Shown here: positions 7,874 through 16,125 of the stretch, one piece after another
Numbering within the stretch: position 1 is the stretch's first letter
How the letters are laid out: every line of letters starts with the position of its first letter
Origin: Ramlibacter tataouinensis
GTDB taxonomy: Bacteria; Pseudomonadota; Gammaproteobacteria; Burkholderiales; Burkholderiaceae_C
DNA length: 31,923 nucleotides
Assembly (NCBI GenBank): GCA_002427815.1
Contig: DIZF01000065.1
Coordinates: 85,522 to 117,444 of the forward strand
Direction: 5' to 3'
The notes under the pieces: generated by a model
Database searches by the model: none
Told to the model about the DNA's origin: nothing
Seen by the model: the letters and a program-made list of their open reading frames with translations, nothing else
Position numbers and translations under genes: made by a program

Positions 7874-9219
7874 TGGACGGCGACCAACCGTCCGGGTCGA
7901 GCGGGGCCGGCGGCGGCTTCGCGAGCGCAGGCCTGGGTGCGAAGACTTCCTTGCTGCGGCGGCTGGGCGCGCGCTTGTCCCTGGCCCCCGGCGACCTGCT
8001 GCGCGACCGCCTGTACCGGCGTCTGTGGCTGTCCATCCTCACCAGCTCGTTCGGCGGCCAGATCACCATGCTGGCGTTGCCGCTCACGGCGGCGGTGCTG
8101 CTGCAGGCGACTCCCACCCAGATGGGCATGCTGACGTCGATGGAGCTCGCACCCTTTGTGCTGTTCTCCTTGCCTGCGGGCGTGTGGCTGGATCGCGTAC
8201 GCAAGCTGCCTGTCTACGTGACCGGCGAACTTGTCATCGCCGTGGTGCTGGCCAGCGTTCCGGCTGTCTGGGCCCTGGATCGCCTGAGCATCGGCTACCT
8301 GTATGGAGTGTCCTTCGTGATCGGCTGCGTCTTCGTCATCGCCGGCACTGCCGCCCAGATCGTGCTGACCCAGGTCGTGCCCCGCGCCCGCCTGATCGAG
8401 GCCCACGCGAAGAACGCGCTGGCCGGGTCGGCGGCCGAGGTGGCAGGGCCCGGCGTCGCCGGCGCCCTGATCCGCCTGGTCGGCGCGCCGGTGGCGCTGC
8501 TGGCCGACGCCCTGCTGTTGCTGGGCAGCGTCATCATCCTGCGCGGCCTGCACGTGCGCGAATCGCCCGGCGCCAAGGTGCCGGTGCGCTTCTGGCTGGC
8601 GCTCAGGGAGGGGCTGCGCTTCGTGGCGCGGCTGCGCCTGCTGATCGTGCTGGCGCTGCTGGTGGGCATCTGGCAGATGTGCCAGCAGTCGGCAATGGTG
8701 GTGCAGATCCTGTTCGCCACGCGCGAGCTGGGATTGAACGAGCGCCAGGTGGGCCTGTGCTACGTCGGCCTGGGCTTCGGAACGGTAACGGCCGGCGCCC
8801 TGGGGCACCGCATCTCCACACGCATCGGGGTGGGCCCCTGTCTGCTGTGGGGCTTCGCCATTTGCGGCATCGGCTGGCTGCAGCTGGCGCTCGCACCGGC
8901 GAGCGCCTGGGGCGTCGCCTCGTTCGTGTTCATGCTGATCTGCTTCGGCCTGGGCGCGGTCCTGATCTTCATCAATTTCCTGGCGCTGCGCCAGGCGGTC
9001 ACGCCAGAGGCCCTGCTGGGGCGCATGACCAGCACCATGCGCTGGCTGATCCTGCTACCTGCCGTTCCCGGCGCGCTGCTGGGCGGCTGGCTCGGCGAGC
9101 ACCTGGGCCTGCGCTGGGCGCTGGCCGCCGGCGGCGCCGGCGCCCTTGCGCTGGCCGTCGCCGGCTGGAAAATGACCCTGGTGTCGAGTCAGCGCAGCTT
9201 GCCCGAACCGGCACACTAG
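7873..9219 (+). CDS. MFS transporter, EntS/MFS_3-like
   Basis: Inner-membrane major facilitator permease, 448 residues, with about 12 hydrophobic segments. After a Gly/Ser-rich N-terminal tail of about 40 residues, the membrane part begins LSILTSSFGGQITMLALPLT. The loop between helices 2 and 3 reads PAGVWLDRVRKLP, close to the MFS motif A (GxLaDrxGRk). Overall it resembles the MFS_3 group that includes the enterobactin exporter EntS, which suggests export of a small compound; the substrate is unknown. The ATG at 7873 overlaps the oppF stop (TGATG), so it is the last gene of the opp operon. Its upstream reading frame is open but belongs to the overlapped oppD/oppF region. A terminator follows at 9280. 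Confidence 0.88.
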   Translation: MDGDQPSGSSGAGGGFASAGLGAKTSLLRRLGARLSLAPGDLLRDRLYRRLWLSILTSSFGGQITMLALPLTAAVLLQATPTQMGMLTSMELAPFVLFSLPAGVWLDRVRKLPVYVTGELVIAVVLASVPAVWALDRLSIGYLYGVSFVIGCVFVIAGTAAQIVLTQVVPRARLIEAHAKNALAGSAAEVAGPGVAGALIRLVGAPVALLADALLLLGSVIILRGLHVRESPGAKVPVRFWLALREGLRFVARLRLLIVLALLVGIWQMCQQSAMVVQILFATRELGLNERQVGLCYVGLGFGTVTAGALGHRISTRIGVGPCLLWGFAICGIGWLQLALAPASAWGVASFVFMLICFGLGAVLIFINFLALRQAVTPEALLGRMTSTMRWLILLPAVPGALLGGWLGEHLGLRWALAAGGAGALALAVAGWKMTLVSSQRSLPEPAH

Positions 9220-9279
9220 ACCAGACGAGCGGGGTACAGCAGGCCCGATCGGGCGCTGCAAGAACGCCGACCGCAACGA

Positions 9280-9304
9280 AAAGGGGCCGCAGAGCGGCCC
9301 CTTT
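9280..9304. terminator. Bidirectional rho-independent terminator between opp operon and TonB receptor gene
   Basis: A perfect 11-bp stem, AAAGGGGCCGC / GCGGCCCCTTT, with a three-base loop AGA. Flanking A and T runs make it usable from both sides. It lies between the converging MFS gene (ends 9219) and the minus-strand receptor gene (ends 9324), so it probably serves both transcripts. Confidence 0.85.
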
Positions 9305-9323
9305 CTGTCCCTGTCGGGACCGT

Positions 9324-11996
9324 TCAGAACCGGTACGTACCGCGCACGTAGAAGGTCCGCATGAGCGGGTCGGCAAACCGCGGGTCGTACCCGACCTGGA
9401 AAGTGGCGGACTGGATCGATGAAGGCGGTTTCGTATCAAGCATGTTGCGGACACCGAATGTGACCGTCAGCGGCTTGGTCGGCCTCCAGGACCCGTAGAT
9501 ATCCCACGTGGTGTAGTCGCCAACATTGGAGGTACCGTCTTCGTCCACGTAGCCGGACTTGAAGTGTCCGACCAGGCCGACGGTCCACATCTGGTTATTC
9601 CAGGTCACGGATGCGTTGTGCTGCCAGCGGAAGATCGGATTTCCGTTTGAATAGACGCCAACGTTCTGGATCCAGGGCCCATCTTCCTCGGCTTGGTACT
9701 CGTACTTGTTGACATAAGTGCTCACCAGTTTGAAGTTCAGGTGGCTGGCGTTTTGCATGCGCATCCTGTAGGCGAGACTCAAGTCAACACCATTGGTATT
9801 GACTCCCCCCAGGTTATTGGTCAGCAGAGAGACGTAGCCGCAATTGGCACCCGGGCACTGGGATCCGGTCGTCGAAAGCGAGCCGTCAGGTGCGCGCACG
9901 AAAGCCGACGCGTACTTGTTCGGATCACCAAACACCACGTCGTCCGCCAGCGGATTGATCTGGTGCTTCAGTTTGATCCACCAGAAGTCAAGGCCAGCGT
10001 CGAATTCCTGAACCGGCTGCAGTACGAAGCCGAAGTTCAGGCTTTTCGAGGTCTCCGCCTTGAGGCTGGGATTGCCGCCGATCAGCGACATAAATTGTGT
10101 CTCGCAGTTCGTCGCCGCAGGCGCCCCGGCGATCGGCGTGCCGCCTGGGCAGCGTGCAGGATCATTCCAGTTGTTCGCGGTATTGGTGTACTGCTGGGAC
10201 TGGTGCAAGTCATAGAGCGAAGGCGCCCGGAACCCTGTTGAGGCTGAACCGCGAACCAGGAGCTTGTCGTTCGGCTGGAAACGGAAACTCAGCTTCGGGT
10301 TGAAGGTGCTGCCGAAGTCGCTGTAGTGGTCGTACCGTGCCGCTGCCGTCACATCCAGTGTTTTCACAACCGGAACATTCAGCTCGCCATACAAGGCCGC
10401 GATCGTGCGGGCTCCGGTATTGTTGGTAGAGGGATCGAAGCCCGTGCTGGCGATCACCTGCGTCGCAAATGCCGGGTCAGTGGCTTTTTCCTCCATGACT
10501 TCATGCCGCACCTCGAACCCTACCGCAACCGCCGGTTTGCGACCGACCTTGAACCAGTCATCGAGTTCGCGGCTGGCATGCCCGTCGAGGGAAGTGACTG
10601 TGCCTTTGGCCCTGAGCAGGCCGCCTCTGGCGTTGGCACTGTCCAACAGGGCCTGCCCTGCCGGGTCCTGAGCGCCGAACGGATTGATGGTTCCGTTGAG
10701 CATGCCCGCAGTGATGATGTCACCGTTGGTATAGCCGCTGGTCAAGGTGTCGGTCACCTTGTTCTCGCCCCAAGTCAATGCCGTCTGGTAATCCCAACCG
10801 GCGATAACGCCATCGGTCGAAGCAACGAATCGTTGCTGCGTATTTTCGTTGGTGTCCTGGCGCGCACCATTGGGGATGTCGCGCCAATTCACGTAGATGG
10901 GTTGGGTCAGATCGAAGCCTGCGTCGGCCGGAGGGGCTGCAGTAATTCCATTGCCAGGGAAGTACTTCGTTCCAGGGTTGACCTGGAGGGAACCGTAAGG
11001 AACCGGGGCGATGTTGGAGATCACCTTGGTCTTGGTCGCGAAATACTCCAGGTTCACCTGGCGGTCGTTGGGCAAATTGATCGTCCCTTTCAACATGCCT
11101 GAAAGCCGCTCGCTCGCCGGAATATCGTCAACCCATTTCCAATAGAGGTAACGACAGGCATAGGGCTTGCTGAATACATTGAACGGTGCTCCATCGCATT
11201 TGGGTGCGTAGGGGCTCACGGTTGCGTTTGACGCATCGGAGAAATAGACACCCGGATAAGGCACGCCCGATGTCTTGGTGCCTCCAAAGTCGCGCTGGAG
11301 CGTGGTCAACGCATCCTGCTTCTGATAATCCAGGAAGCCGAAAATGTTGTAGTTACTCTTCTGGAGGTCCCCGACGCCGTAGCCCAGATTGAAGTTCTTG
11401 GACTTGCCCCCCGGATGCTGAGGCGAGTCGAACCCGATTGTCGCCGTGCCACCCACGAAGTCCTTGCGGGTGATGAAGTTGATCACGCCGCCGATGGCGT
11501 CAGTGCCGTACAAGGATGACGCACCATCGCGCAAGACTTCCACTCGCTCTATGGCGGCGATCGGAATGGCATTCAGGTCAGGCGCCGAACTGTCGATGGC
11601 GTTGTTGGTGATGCGGCGTCCGTTGAGCAGCACCAGTGTCTTGTTGCGACCCAGCCCGCGCATATTCGCAAAGGAGGCACCGCCGTAACCAGCGCCGACG
11701 CTCTGGCTGGTTCCCACCACCGCCTGATTTCCTGACAGCGTGTTGACGATCTCTTCTACGGTTGTGATCCCCTGTTCCTTCAGATCCTCAATCTTCAAAA
11801 TCGTCACCGGAACGGCGGTTTCCGCTTCGACTCGCTTGATCGCCGACCCGGTGATTTCAACTCGCTGAAGCGACGGTTGTGACGAGTCCTGTGCGAAAGC
11901 CGGTTGGGCAACGATCATCGACGCTGTACCGCAACAAGCGGTTATGAGAGCGCGCACGACAACCGTTTTCCTGAACCTCTGTGTAGCGGTTTTCAT
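9324..11996 (-). CDS. TonB-dependent outer-membrane receptor
   Basis: Outer-membrane active-transport receptor, 890 residues. It has a long signal peptide ending near AQPAFAQ (residue 36), then a TonB-box-like QRVEITGSAIKR (about 44-55). The plug domain (about 58-180) contains NMRGLGRNKTLVLLNGRR and IERVEVLRDGASSLYGTDAIGG. A beta-barrel fills the rest and ends in the aromatic residue F (YVRGTYRF), the BAM recognition pattern. GGAGAAGA upstream of the ATG is a good ribosome-binding site. It lies 218 bp downstream of tonB on the same strand and probably relies on that TonB-ExbB-ExbD set. The plug resembles the large receptors common in Xanthomonas and Burkholderiales; the substrate is unknown, and no siderophore genes lie nearby. 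The DNA looks less GC-rich than the opp genes. Confidence 0.93.
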   Translation of the reverse strand: MKTATQRFRKTVVVRALITACCGTASMIVAQPAFAQDSSQPSLQRVEITGSAIKRVEAETAVPVTILKIEDLKEQGITTVEEIVNTLSGNQAVVGTSQSVGAGYGGASFANMRGLGRNKTLVLLNGRRITNNAIDSSAPDLNAIPIAAIERVEVLRDGASSLYGTDAIGGVINFITRKDFVGGTATIGFDSPQHPGGKSKNFNLGYGVGDLQKSNYNIFGFLDYQKQDALTTLQRDFGGTKTSGVPYPGVYFSDASNATVSPYAPKCDGAPFNVFSKPYACRYLYWKWVDDIPASERLSGMLKGTINLPNDRQVNLEYFATKTKVISNIAPVPYGSLQVNPGTKYFPGNGITAAPPADAGFDLTQPIYVNWRDIPNGARQDTNENTQQRFVASTDGVIAGWDYQTALTWGENKVTDTLTSGYTNGDIITAGMLNGTINPFGAQDPAGQALLDSANARGGLLRAKGTVTSLDGHASRELDDWFKVGRKPAVAVGFEVRHEVMEEKATDPAFATQVIASTGFDPSTNNTGARTIAALYGELNVPVVKTLDVTAAARYDHYSDFGSTFNPKLSFRFQPNDKLLVRGSASTGFRAPSLYDLHQSQQYTNTANNWNDPARCPGGTPIAGAPAATNCETQFMSLIGGNPSLKAETSKSLNFGFVLQPVQEFDAGLDFWWIKLKHQINPLADDVVFGDPNKYASAFVRAPDGSLSTTGSQCPGANCGYVSLLTNNLGGVNTNGVDLSLAYRMRMQNASHLNFKLVSTYVNKYEYQAEEDGPWIQNVGVYSNGNPIFRWQHNASVTWNNQMWTVGLVGHFKSGYVDEDGTSNVGDYTTWDIYGSWRPTKPLTVTFGVRNMLDTKPPSSIQSATFQVGYDPRFADPLMRTFYVRGTYRF

Positions 11997-12197
11997 TTCT
12001 TCTCCAGAGCTGTGTTCCGTCGTAAAAAAGGTCTGAGCCGAGGCCCATGACCCGCTTTGATGCAGCGTTTACGCGGCCGAACAAACGGCAATTCCGCGCA
12101 CACTACGGTCGAAACTAGTTTTTACACAACAGTGGGGAACTCGTCACCCGGATCAAACCCGCGTTTGAGGCCTTTGTTGCCCAAATACGTCAGCGCG

Positions 12198-12219
12198 CAG
12201 TGACGGCGCAACGTCACTG
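12198..12219. other. Perfect hairpin across the tonB stop codon
   Basis: CAGTGACG and CGTCACTG form an eight-bp stem with a six-base loop, and the tonB stop (12214-12216) lies within it. No T run follows on the minus strand, so it is not a classical terminator. It may separate tonB from receptor transcription or protect the message. The rest of the 217-bp gap to the receptor start (12001-12213) holds no gene that I can recognise; it presumably contains the receptor promoter. Confidence 0.35.
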
Positions 12220-12882
12220 ATCGATCTTGAATACGAATTCCTGGGTGGCGATGACGTCGCCGGGACCGCTTACGCATTTGTACTGCAGCATCGCGTCGCG
12301 CACAGCGGAGTGGTATATGCGCGGACCTGACAGGATGGTGACTTCCCGCACCGTGCCGTCGCGAATCAGCGCCTGTGCCTTCACCACGCCGTCGATACCC
12401 TCCTGCAGGGCTTTGCGCGGTATCTGGGGCTTGACCTGCTCGGGACATGCGACGCCCATCTCGGCTCGCCCTGTGGCCGCGGGCTTCGGCGGCGGCGGCG
12501 CCGGGGGTGGCGGTGGCGCGATCACGGGCGGCGCGATGGGCGGTGTCGCCACCGACTGCACGGCGACCGCAGACGACGAGACCGGCGGCTGCACCTCGGG
12601 CGGCGGCACATAGGGCGGAGGCGGCGCCTCCGCCTTGAGCACCTTTTGCTCGGGCCGCTTGATTTCCTTGGGCGGCGGCGGGGGCGGAGGCGGGATGATG
12701 ACCTCCTGGATGACCGCGGCCTCCAATGGTTTCTTGATCAGTTCCAGGCCCCGGCGCGCGGTCCCGCTCACGACCGCCCAGAGGACCAGGACGTGGATCG
12801 CGATCACGACCGCCCAGCCCACCAGCCGCCGGGTCGGGTCGGTCGCCCGATAGCGGCGCCTGTGCATGGTGGTTGCGCTCAT
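12214..12882 (-). CDS. tonB: Energy transducer TonB
   Basis: Periplasm-spanning protein of 222 residues that carries energy from ExbB/ExbD to outer-membrane receptors. A basic cytoplasmic tail is followed by one membrane helix (about 20-39, LVGWAVVIAIHVLVLWAVV); His30 sits where the functionally essential TonB transmembrane His is expected. A proline-rich linker follows (about 64-134, with runs of 7-8 prolines), then a C-terminal TonB domain (about 150-222, ending TQEFVFKIDQ). Two cysteines, C146 and C203, flank and enter that domain and could form a disulfide. The ATG overlaps the exbD stop (ATGA), so the two are translationally coupled. Confidence 0.93.
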   Translation of the reverse strand: MSATTMHRRRYRATDPTRRLVGWAVVIAIHVLVLWAVVSGTARRGLELIKKPLEAAVIQEVIIPPPPPPPPKEIKRPEQKVLKAEAPPPPYVPPPEVQPPVSSSAVAVQSVATPPIAPPVIAPPPPPAPPPPKPAATGRAEMGVACPEQVKPQIPRKALQEGIDGVVKAQALIRDGTVREVTILSGPRIYHSAVRDAMLQYKCVSGPGDVIATQEFVFKIDQ

Positions 12883-13307
12883 TGGACGAACTGCTCGCTG
12901 CCGATGACGGCGATCTTGGACAGGCCCTTGCGCTTGGAGGTAGACAGCACGTTGGCAAACACCGCGTACTGGCAGTCCTTGTTGGGACGCAGGTGGATCT
13001 CGGGCTGCACGGGCAGCTGCGCCACGAGGTTCATCTTTTCGTCCAGTTCCTGCGCCGTCACCGGCAGGCCCTGCCAGTAGACGATGCTCTTCTCGTCGAT
13101 GTCGATCTGCACTTTTTCAGGCTTGACGAGGTTGTCCGGAGGGATGCCCACGGGCATCTCGAGATTGACGGCATGCAGCTGGATCGGAATGGTGATGATC
13201 AGCATCACCAGCAGCACCAGCATCACGTCGATCAGCGGCGTGGTATTGATGTCCATCATCACCTCGGGGTCGCCGCCCTTGCCGAAGCGCCGGGATTTCA
13301 GGCCCAT
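12879..13307 (-). CDS. exbD: ExbD/TolR-family biopolymer transport protein (second copy)
   Basis: Inner-membrane proton-channel partner of ExbB, 142 residues. The single transmembrane helix carries the essential Asp (D27 in INTTPLIDVMLVLLVML), and a periplasmic domain includes VYWQGLPVTAQELDEKM and PEIHLRPNKDCQYAVFANV. It follows the first exbD by 36 bp and overlaps tonB by four bases. It differs clearly in sequence from the neighbouring ExbD, so this is an old duplication rather than a recent repeat. Two ExbD paralogs beside ExbB and TonB are also known in Xanthomonas, where the second copy is not always needed for iron uptake. Confidence 0.93.
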   Translation of the reverse strand: MGLKSRRFGKGGDPEVMMDINTTPLIDVMLVLLVMLIITIPIQLHAVNLEMPVGIPPDNLVKPEKVQIDIDEKSIVYWQGLPVTAQELDEKMNLVAQLPVQPEIHLRPNKDCQYAVFANVLSTSKRKGLSKIAVIGSEQFVQ

Positions 13308-13343
13308 TTGCGTCTTCCTTGTGTTTCTTTGCCCCGCGGGGCT

Positions 13344-13775
13344 TCAGCCGCCCAGGGGCGGGGGTTCGGTGATGAACGCGACCTTGGTGATGCCCGCGCG
13401 CTGGCAGGCATAGAGGATCTTGCCCACGCCCTCATAGCGAGCATTCATGTCGCCCCGGATCTGCACCTCGGGCTGCGGAGTGATTTTCGAGACGACCTTG
13501 AGCTTGCCCACCAGGGCCTCGACATTCGCCACCCTGGCGTCGTACCAGAAGATGTTGCCGCCCTTGTCCACCGAAATGATGATGTTCTCGGGCTTGGTTT
13601 CGCGCACCTCGACCCGTTCCTTGGGCAGGACCACGGGAATCGAGGTTGTGACGACGGGAATGGTGATCAGGAAGATGATCAGCAGCACCAGCATCACGTC
13701 CACCAGGGGCGTGGTGTTGATGGTGGAAATGACTTCGTCGTCATCGCCACTGGACGGGCCAACGGCCATCGCCAT
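13344..13775 (-). CDS. exbD: ExbD/TolR-family biopolymer transport protein (first copy)
   Basis: Inner-membrane proton-channel partner of ExbB, 143 residues. The membrane helix contains the conserved Asp (D26 in INTTPLVDVMLVLLIIF), followed by a periplasmic domain with ISVDKGGNIFWYD and PEVQIRGDMNARYEGVGKI, the usual ExbD fold pattern. It begins 28 bp after exbB and is followed by the second exbD. The operon order exbB-exbD-exbD-tonB supports a dedicated Ton energy complex rather than the Tol system, since no tolA, tolB or pal is present. Confidence 0.94.
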   Translation of the reverse strand: MAMAVGPSSGDDDEVISTINTTPLVDVMLVLLIIFLITIPVVTTSIPVVLPKERVEVRETKPENIIISVDKGGNIFWYDARVANVEALVGKLKVVSKITPQPEVQIRGDMNARYEGVGKILYACQRAGITKVAFITEPPPLGG

Positions 13776-13803
13776 GGAAAGCTCCGGAACAGCCGGGCGC
13801 CGC

Positions 13804-14697
13804 TTACGCGGCCTTCCCGGCCGAGCCCAGGATCACGGCGTTGAGTTCCTCGCTGAACTCGCGCACTTCATCCATCACGGCCTTGTTGCGGCGGGCCAGC
13901 CAGTTGTAGCCCAGCACGGCGGGAATCGCAACCGCCAGCCCGATCGCCGTCATGATGAGGGCCTCGCCCACCGGACCCGCCACCTTGTCGATGGACGCCT
14001 GGCCGGAAATGCCGATGGCCGTAAGGGCGTGGTAGATGCCCCACACGGTACCGAACAAGCCTACGAAAGGTGAGGTCGACCCGACCGTGGCCAGGAAGGC
14101 CAACCCGCCCTGGGTGGTGGAGTGGACGCGGTCGACGGCGCTGGTGATGCTCATGGAGATCCACTCGTTCATCGGAATGTGGCTCTTCAGCCCGCCATGG
14201 TCGGTGGTGGCCTGCACCCCCGCCTCTGCGATGAAGCGGTAGGCGCTGTTCTTTTCCAGCGCGCCGGCGCCGTTGCTGACCGAAGGAGCCGACCAGAACT
14301 GCCGGTCGACGGTGCGCGCATGGCGCCCCATCTTCGACTGCTCCAGCAGCTTGACGATCATGATGTACCAGCTGCCCACGCTCATGATGCCCAGCAGCAC
14401 CAGAACGGTGCGGGCGATATTGTCCGAACCTTTCCACAGTGCTTCGATGCCGTACGGGTTTTCGATGGTGTCGCCGTTTTTCTTGGCCCCAGCCGAAGCT
14501 GAGGCCGGCGCGGGCGCCGCGGGAGCCGCAGTGGCGGATGCGGATGAAGCCGTGGCGGGCGCTGCCGGAGCCTGGGCTCGGGCCGCCACGCCGCTCAGAC
14601 AAATGAGGGCCGGCAGCAGGGTGGCCGCGACGACGCGCAAAAAGGAGGACTTGGATGGGATCCGCAAGATGAGTCCTTTGTCTGTTGATGCAAACAT
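13804..14697 (-). CDS. exbB: ExbB/MotA/TolQ-family proton channel protein with signal peptide
   Basis: Inner-membrane proton channel that powers TonB, 297 residues from the ATG at 14697. An N-terminal signal-like helix (about 18-42, ending GVAARAQA) and an Ala/Pro-rich linker (about 43-72) precede the core. The three core membrane helices are near 94-116, 197-222 and 243-266, with the ExbB signature VGSTSPFVGLFGTVWGIY. The frame is open to 14802, but those residues are unlike the family. An in-frame TTG at 14667 has a better ribosome-binding site (AAAGGA, six bases upstream) and would start right before RIPSKSSFLR, so the start is uncertain between 14697 and 14667. This is the first gene of the Ton operon. 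Confidence 0.92.
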   Translation of the reverse strand: MFASTDKGLILRIPSKSSFLRVVAATLLPALICLSGVAARAQAPAAPATASSASATAAPAAPAPASASAGAKKNGDTIENPYGIEALWKGSDNIARTVLVLLGIMSVGSWYIMIVKLLEQSKMGRHARTVDRQFWSAPSVSNGAGALEKNSAYRFIAEAGVQATTDHGGLKSHIPMNEWISMSITSAVDRVHSTTQGGLAFLATVGSTSPFVGLFGTVWGIYHALTAIGISGQASIDKVAGPVGEALIMTAIGLAVAIPAVLGYNWLARRNKAVMDEVREFSEELNAVILGSAGKAA

Positions 14698-14886
14698 GTA
14701 TTGGGGCGCGGCGTCCCGGTAGGGTCTCCGGCCGTCTCCAACAGTTGAGTATAGATTGGCGTGCGGTGCCCGGGAGCCCGGATTAGTACCAAGGCGCGTC
14801 AAGATCGGAATCGGTCACCCGCCGCGTCCACACTGCATCCACATTGCCCGGCGACGGTCTTGCCGCGAGGTGTCACTGCCGGACGC

Positions 14887-14892
14887 TATAAT
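14887..14892 (+). promoter_or_regulatory. Promoter -10 box of the tRNA-Thr gene
   Basis: A consensus TATAAT lies 14 bases before the mature tRNA 5' end, suitable for a short leader. A TTGCCG at 14860-14865 could be the -35 box, but its 21-base spacing is long, so the -35 assignment is weak. Confidence 0.6.
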
Positions 14893-14906
14893 CGCGGGCT
14901 CAAATC

Positions 14907-14982
14907 GCCGGTGTAGCTCAGTCGGTAGAGCAGCTCATTCGTAATGAGAAGGTCGGGTGTTCGATTCATCTCTCCGGCACCA
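14907..14982 (+). tRNA. thrW: tRNA-Thr, anticodon CGT
   Basis: A 76-base cloverleaf with encoded CCA. The acceptor GCCGGTG pairs with CTCCGGC apart from one T-T mismatch at pair 6-67. The D-arm reads TAGCTCAGTCGGTAGAGC, the anticodon loop is TTCGTAA with anticodon CGT (reads ACG), and the T-loop is TTCGATT. The sequence is close to E. coli thrW-type tRNA-Thr. The catabolic cluster and mobile-element debris begin just downstream, and tRNA genes are common integration sites, but I found no convincing second copy of the 3' end in the window. Confidence 0.95.
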
Positions 14983-14992
14983 TAAACAAAGG

Positions 14993-15029
14993 GAAGCCTG
15001 CTATCAAACCGGTAGCAGGCTTCTTTTTT
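14993..15029 (+). terminator. Rho-independent terminator of tRNA-Thr
   Basis: A perfect 11-bp stem GAAGCCTGCTA / TAGCAGGCTTC with a nine-base loop, followed directly by six T, ten bases after the tRNA CCA end. The 92 bp from here to the next gene end (15122) hold nothing that I recognise. Confidence 0.9.
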
Positions 15030-15121
15030 GCTCGCGATGTAATAGCGGATGTAAGTGCGTTTGATGGCTATCGTCTGAACCTCTCAGGCGGGTACCGGCG
15101 CCTCGCCCATTCGGCGAAGTC

Positions 15122-16072
15122 TCACATGCTGAGGACGATCTTCCCGAAGTGCTGATTGGCCTCCATGCGCGCCAGCGCCGAGCCGGCATCGGCCAGCGGG
15201 AACACCGCATCAACGGGAAGGCGCAGGCGGCGGTCGGCGATGGCCGGACCGAGGTCCTGCACCATCAGCGCATTGAGGGCGCGAATTTCCCCCACCGACC
15301 GAGTGCGGAAGGTAACGCCCATGTAGCTAATGCGACGCACCGCATGCAGCTGGAAATCGAACTCGCCGCGGCCGCCTCCGAGGCGACCCACGTTCACAAT
15401 GCGCGCACCAATGGCGGCTGTCTGCATGGTCTCCGCGAACTGCTTTCCGCTCACTTGGTCGACGATCACATCCACCCCTGTGCCAGCGGTCGCATCCATG
15501 ATCTCATCCACCCACCCGGGCTGCGTCGGGTCCAGCGCCAGATCGGCTCCGAACGCTGCCAGTGCCGCTCTGCGCTGCGGTGTCGTCGACGTGCCGATGA
15601 CCTTGCGCGCGCCGAGGAGCCGCGCGATCTGCAGGCCCATGAGGCCGACGCCCGAGCTTGCACCGTGAATCAGTACGTCGTCGCCGGCGTTCACATGCCC
15701 GTGCGTGACGAGTGCGTCGTGCATTGTCTGCAGCGCCAGTGTGAGAATGGTGGCTTCCTCATAGGACAGCGAAGCATCGGGAATCTTGCAGGCGCGGCCT
15801 CCGTCAGTAACCGCGTATTCCGCATAGGCTCCCGCGCCGGTGCACATCACCCGGTCCCCCGGCTGGTACGGGCCCGCTTCCGGCCCGGCCTCGACAACTT
15901 CGCCGGCCCATTCCATGCCGATCACCCGGCCATCCTTGGCAGCCAGCGTCGCCAGGTCCGCCCGGTTCAGGCTAGCCGCTTTCACGCGCACCAGGATCTC
16001 GTTCGGTTTCGGTCGGGGCGCCGGCACCTCCGCGAGCCGGGCGCCGTCGGGAGTTGAAATGATGGCTTTCAT
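15122..16072 (-). CDS. Quinone oxidoreductase-like NAD(P)H-dependent zinc-type alcohol dehydrogenase (MDR family)
   Basis: Cytoplasmic medium-chain reductase/dehydrogenase, 316 residues. The N-terminal GroES-like domain includes EILVRVKAASLNRADL and GMEWAGEVVEAG. The nucleotide-binding domain follows, with the fingerprint GASSGVGLMGLQIA near residues 136-149. The metal-binding cysteine cluster of true zinc dehydrogenases is absent, so it fits the quinone oxidoreductase (QOR/enoyl reductase) subgroup, which reduces quinones or activated double bonds with NADPH. The frame opens at a GTG at 16081, but the ATG at 16072 (MKAIIS) is the usual family start. It is the last gene of the minus-strand catabolic cluster; its exact substrate is unknown. 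Confidence 0.88.
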   Translation of the reverse strand: MKAIISTPDGARLAEVPAPRPKPNEILVRVKAASLNRADLATLAAKDGRVIGMEWAGEVVEAGPEAGPYQPGDRVMCTGAGAYAEYAVTDGGRACKIPDASLSYEEATILTLALQTMHDALVTHGHVNAGDDVLIHGASSGVGLMGLQIARLLGARKVIGTSTTPQRRAALAAFGADLALDPTQPGWVDEIMDATAGTGVDVIVDQVSGKQFAETMQTAAIGARIVNVGRLGGGRGEFDFQLHAVRRISYMGVTFRTRSVGEIRALNALMVQDLGPAIADRRLRLPVDAVFPLADAGSALARMEANQHFGKIVLSM

Positions 16073-16125
16073 ATATGTCACGAGCAGCCGGCGTAGCAGC
16101 TTCTGCCGCCATGCTGCGCGGCGGG

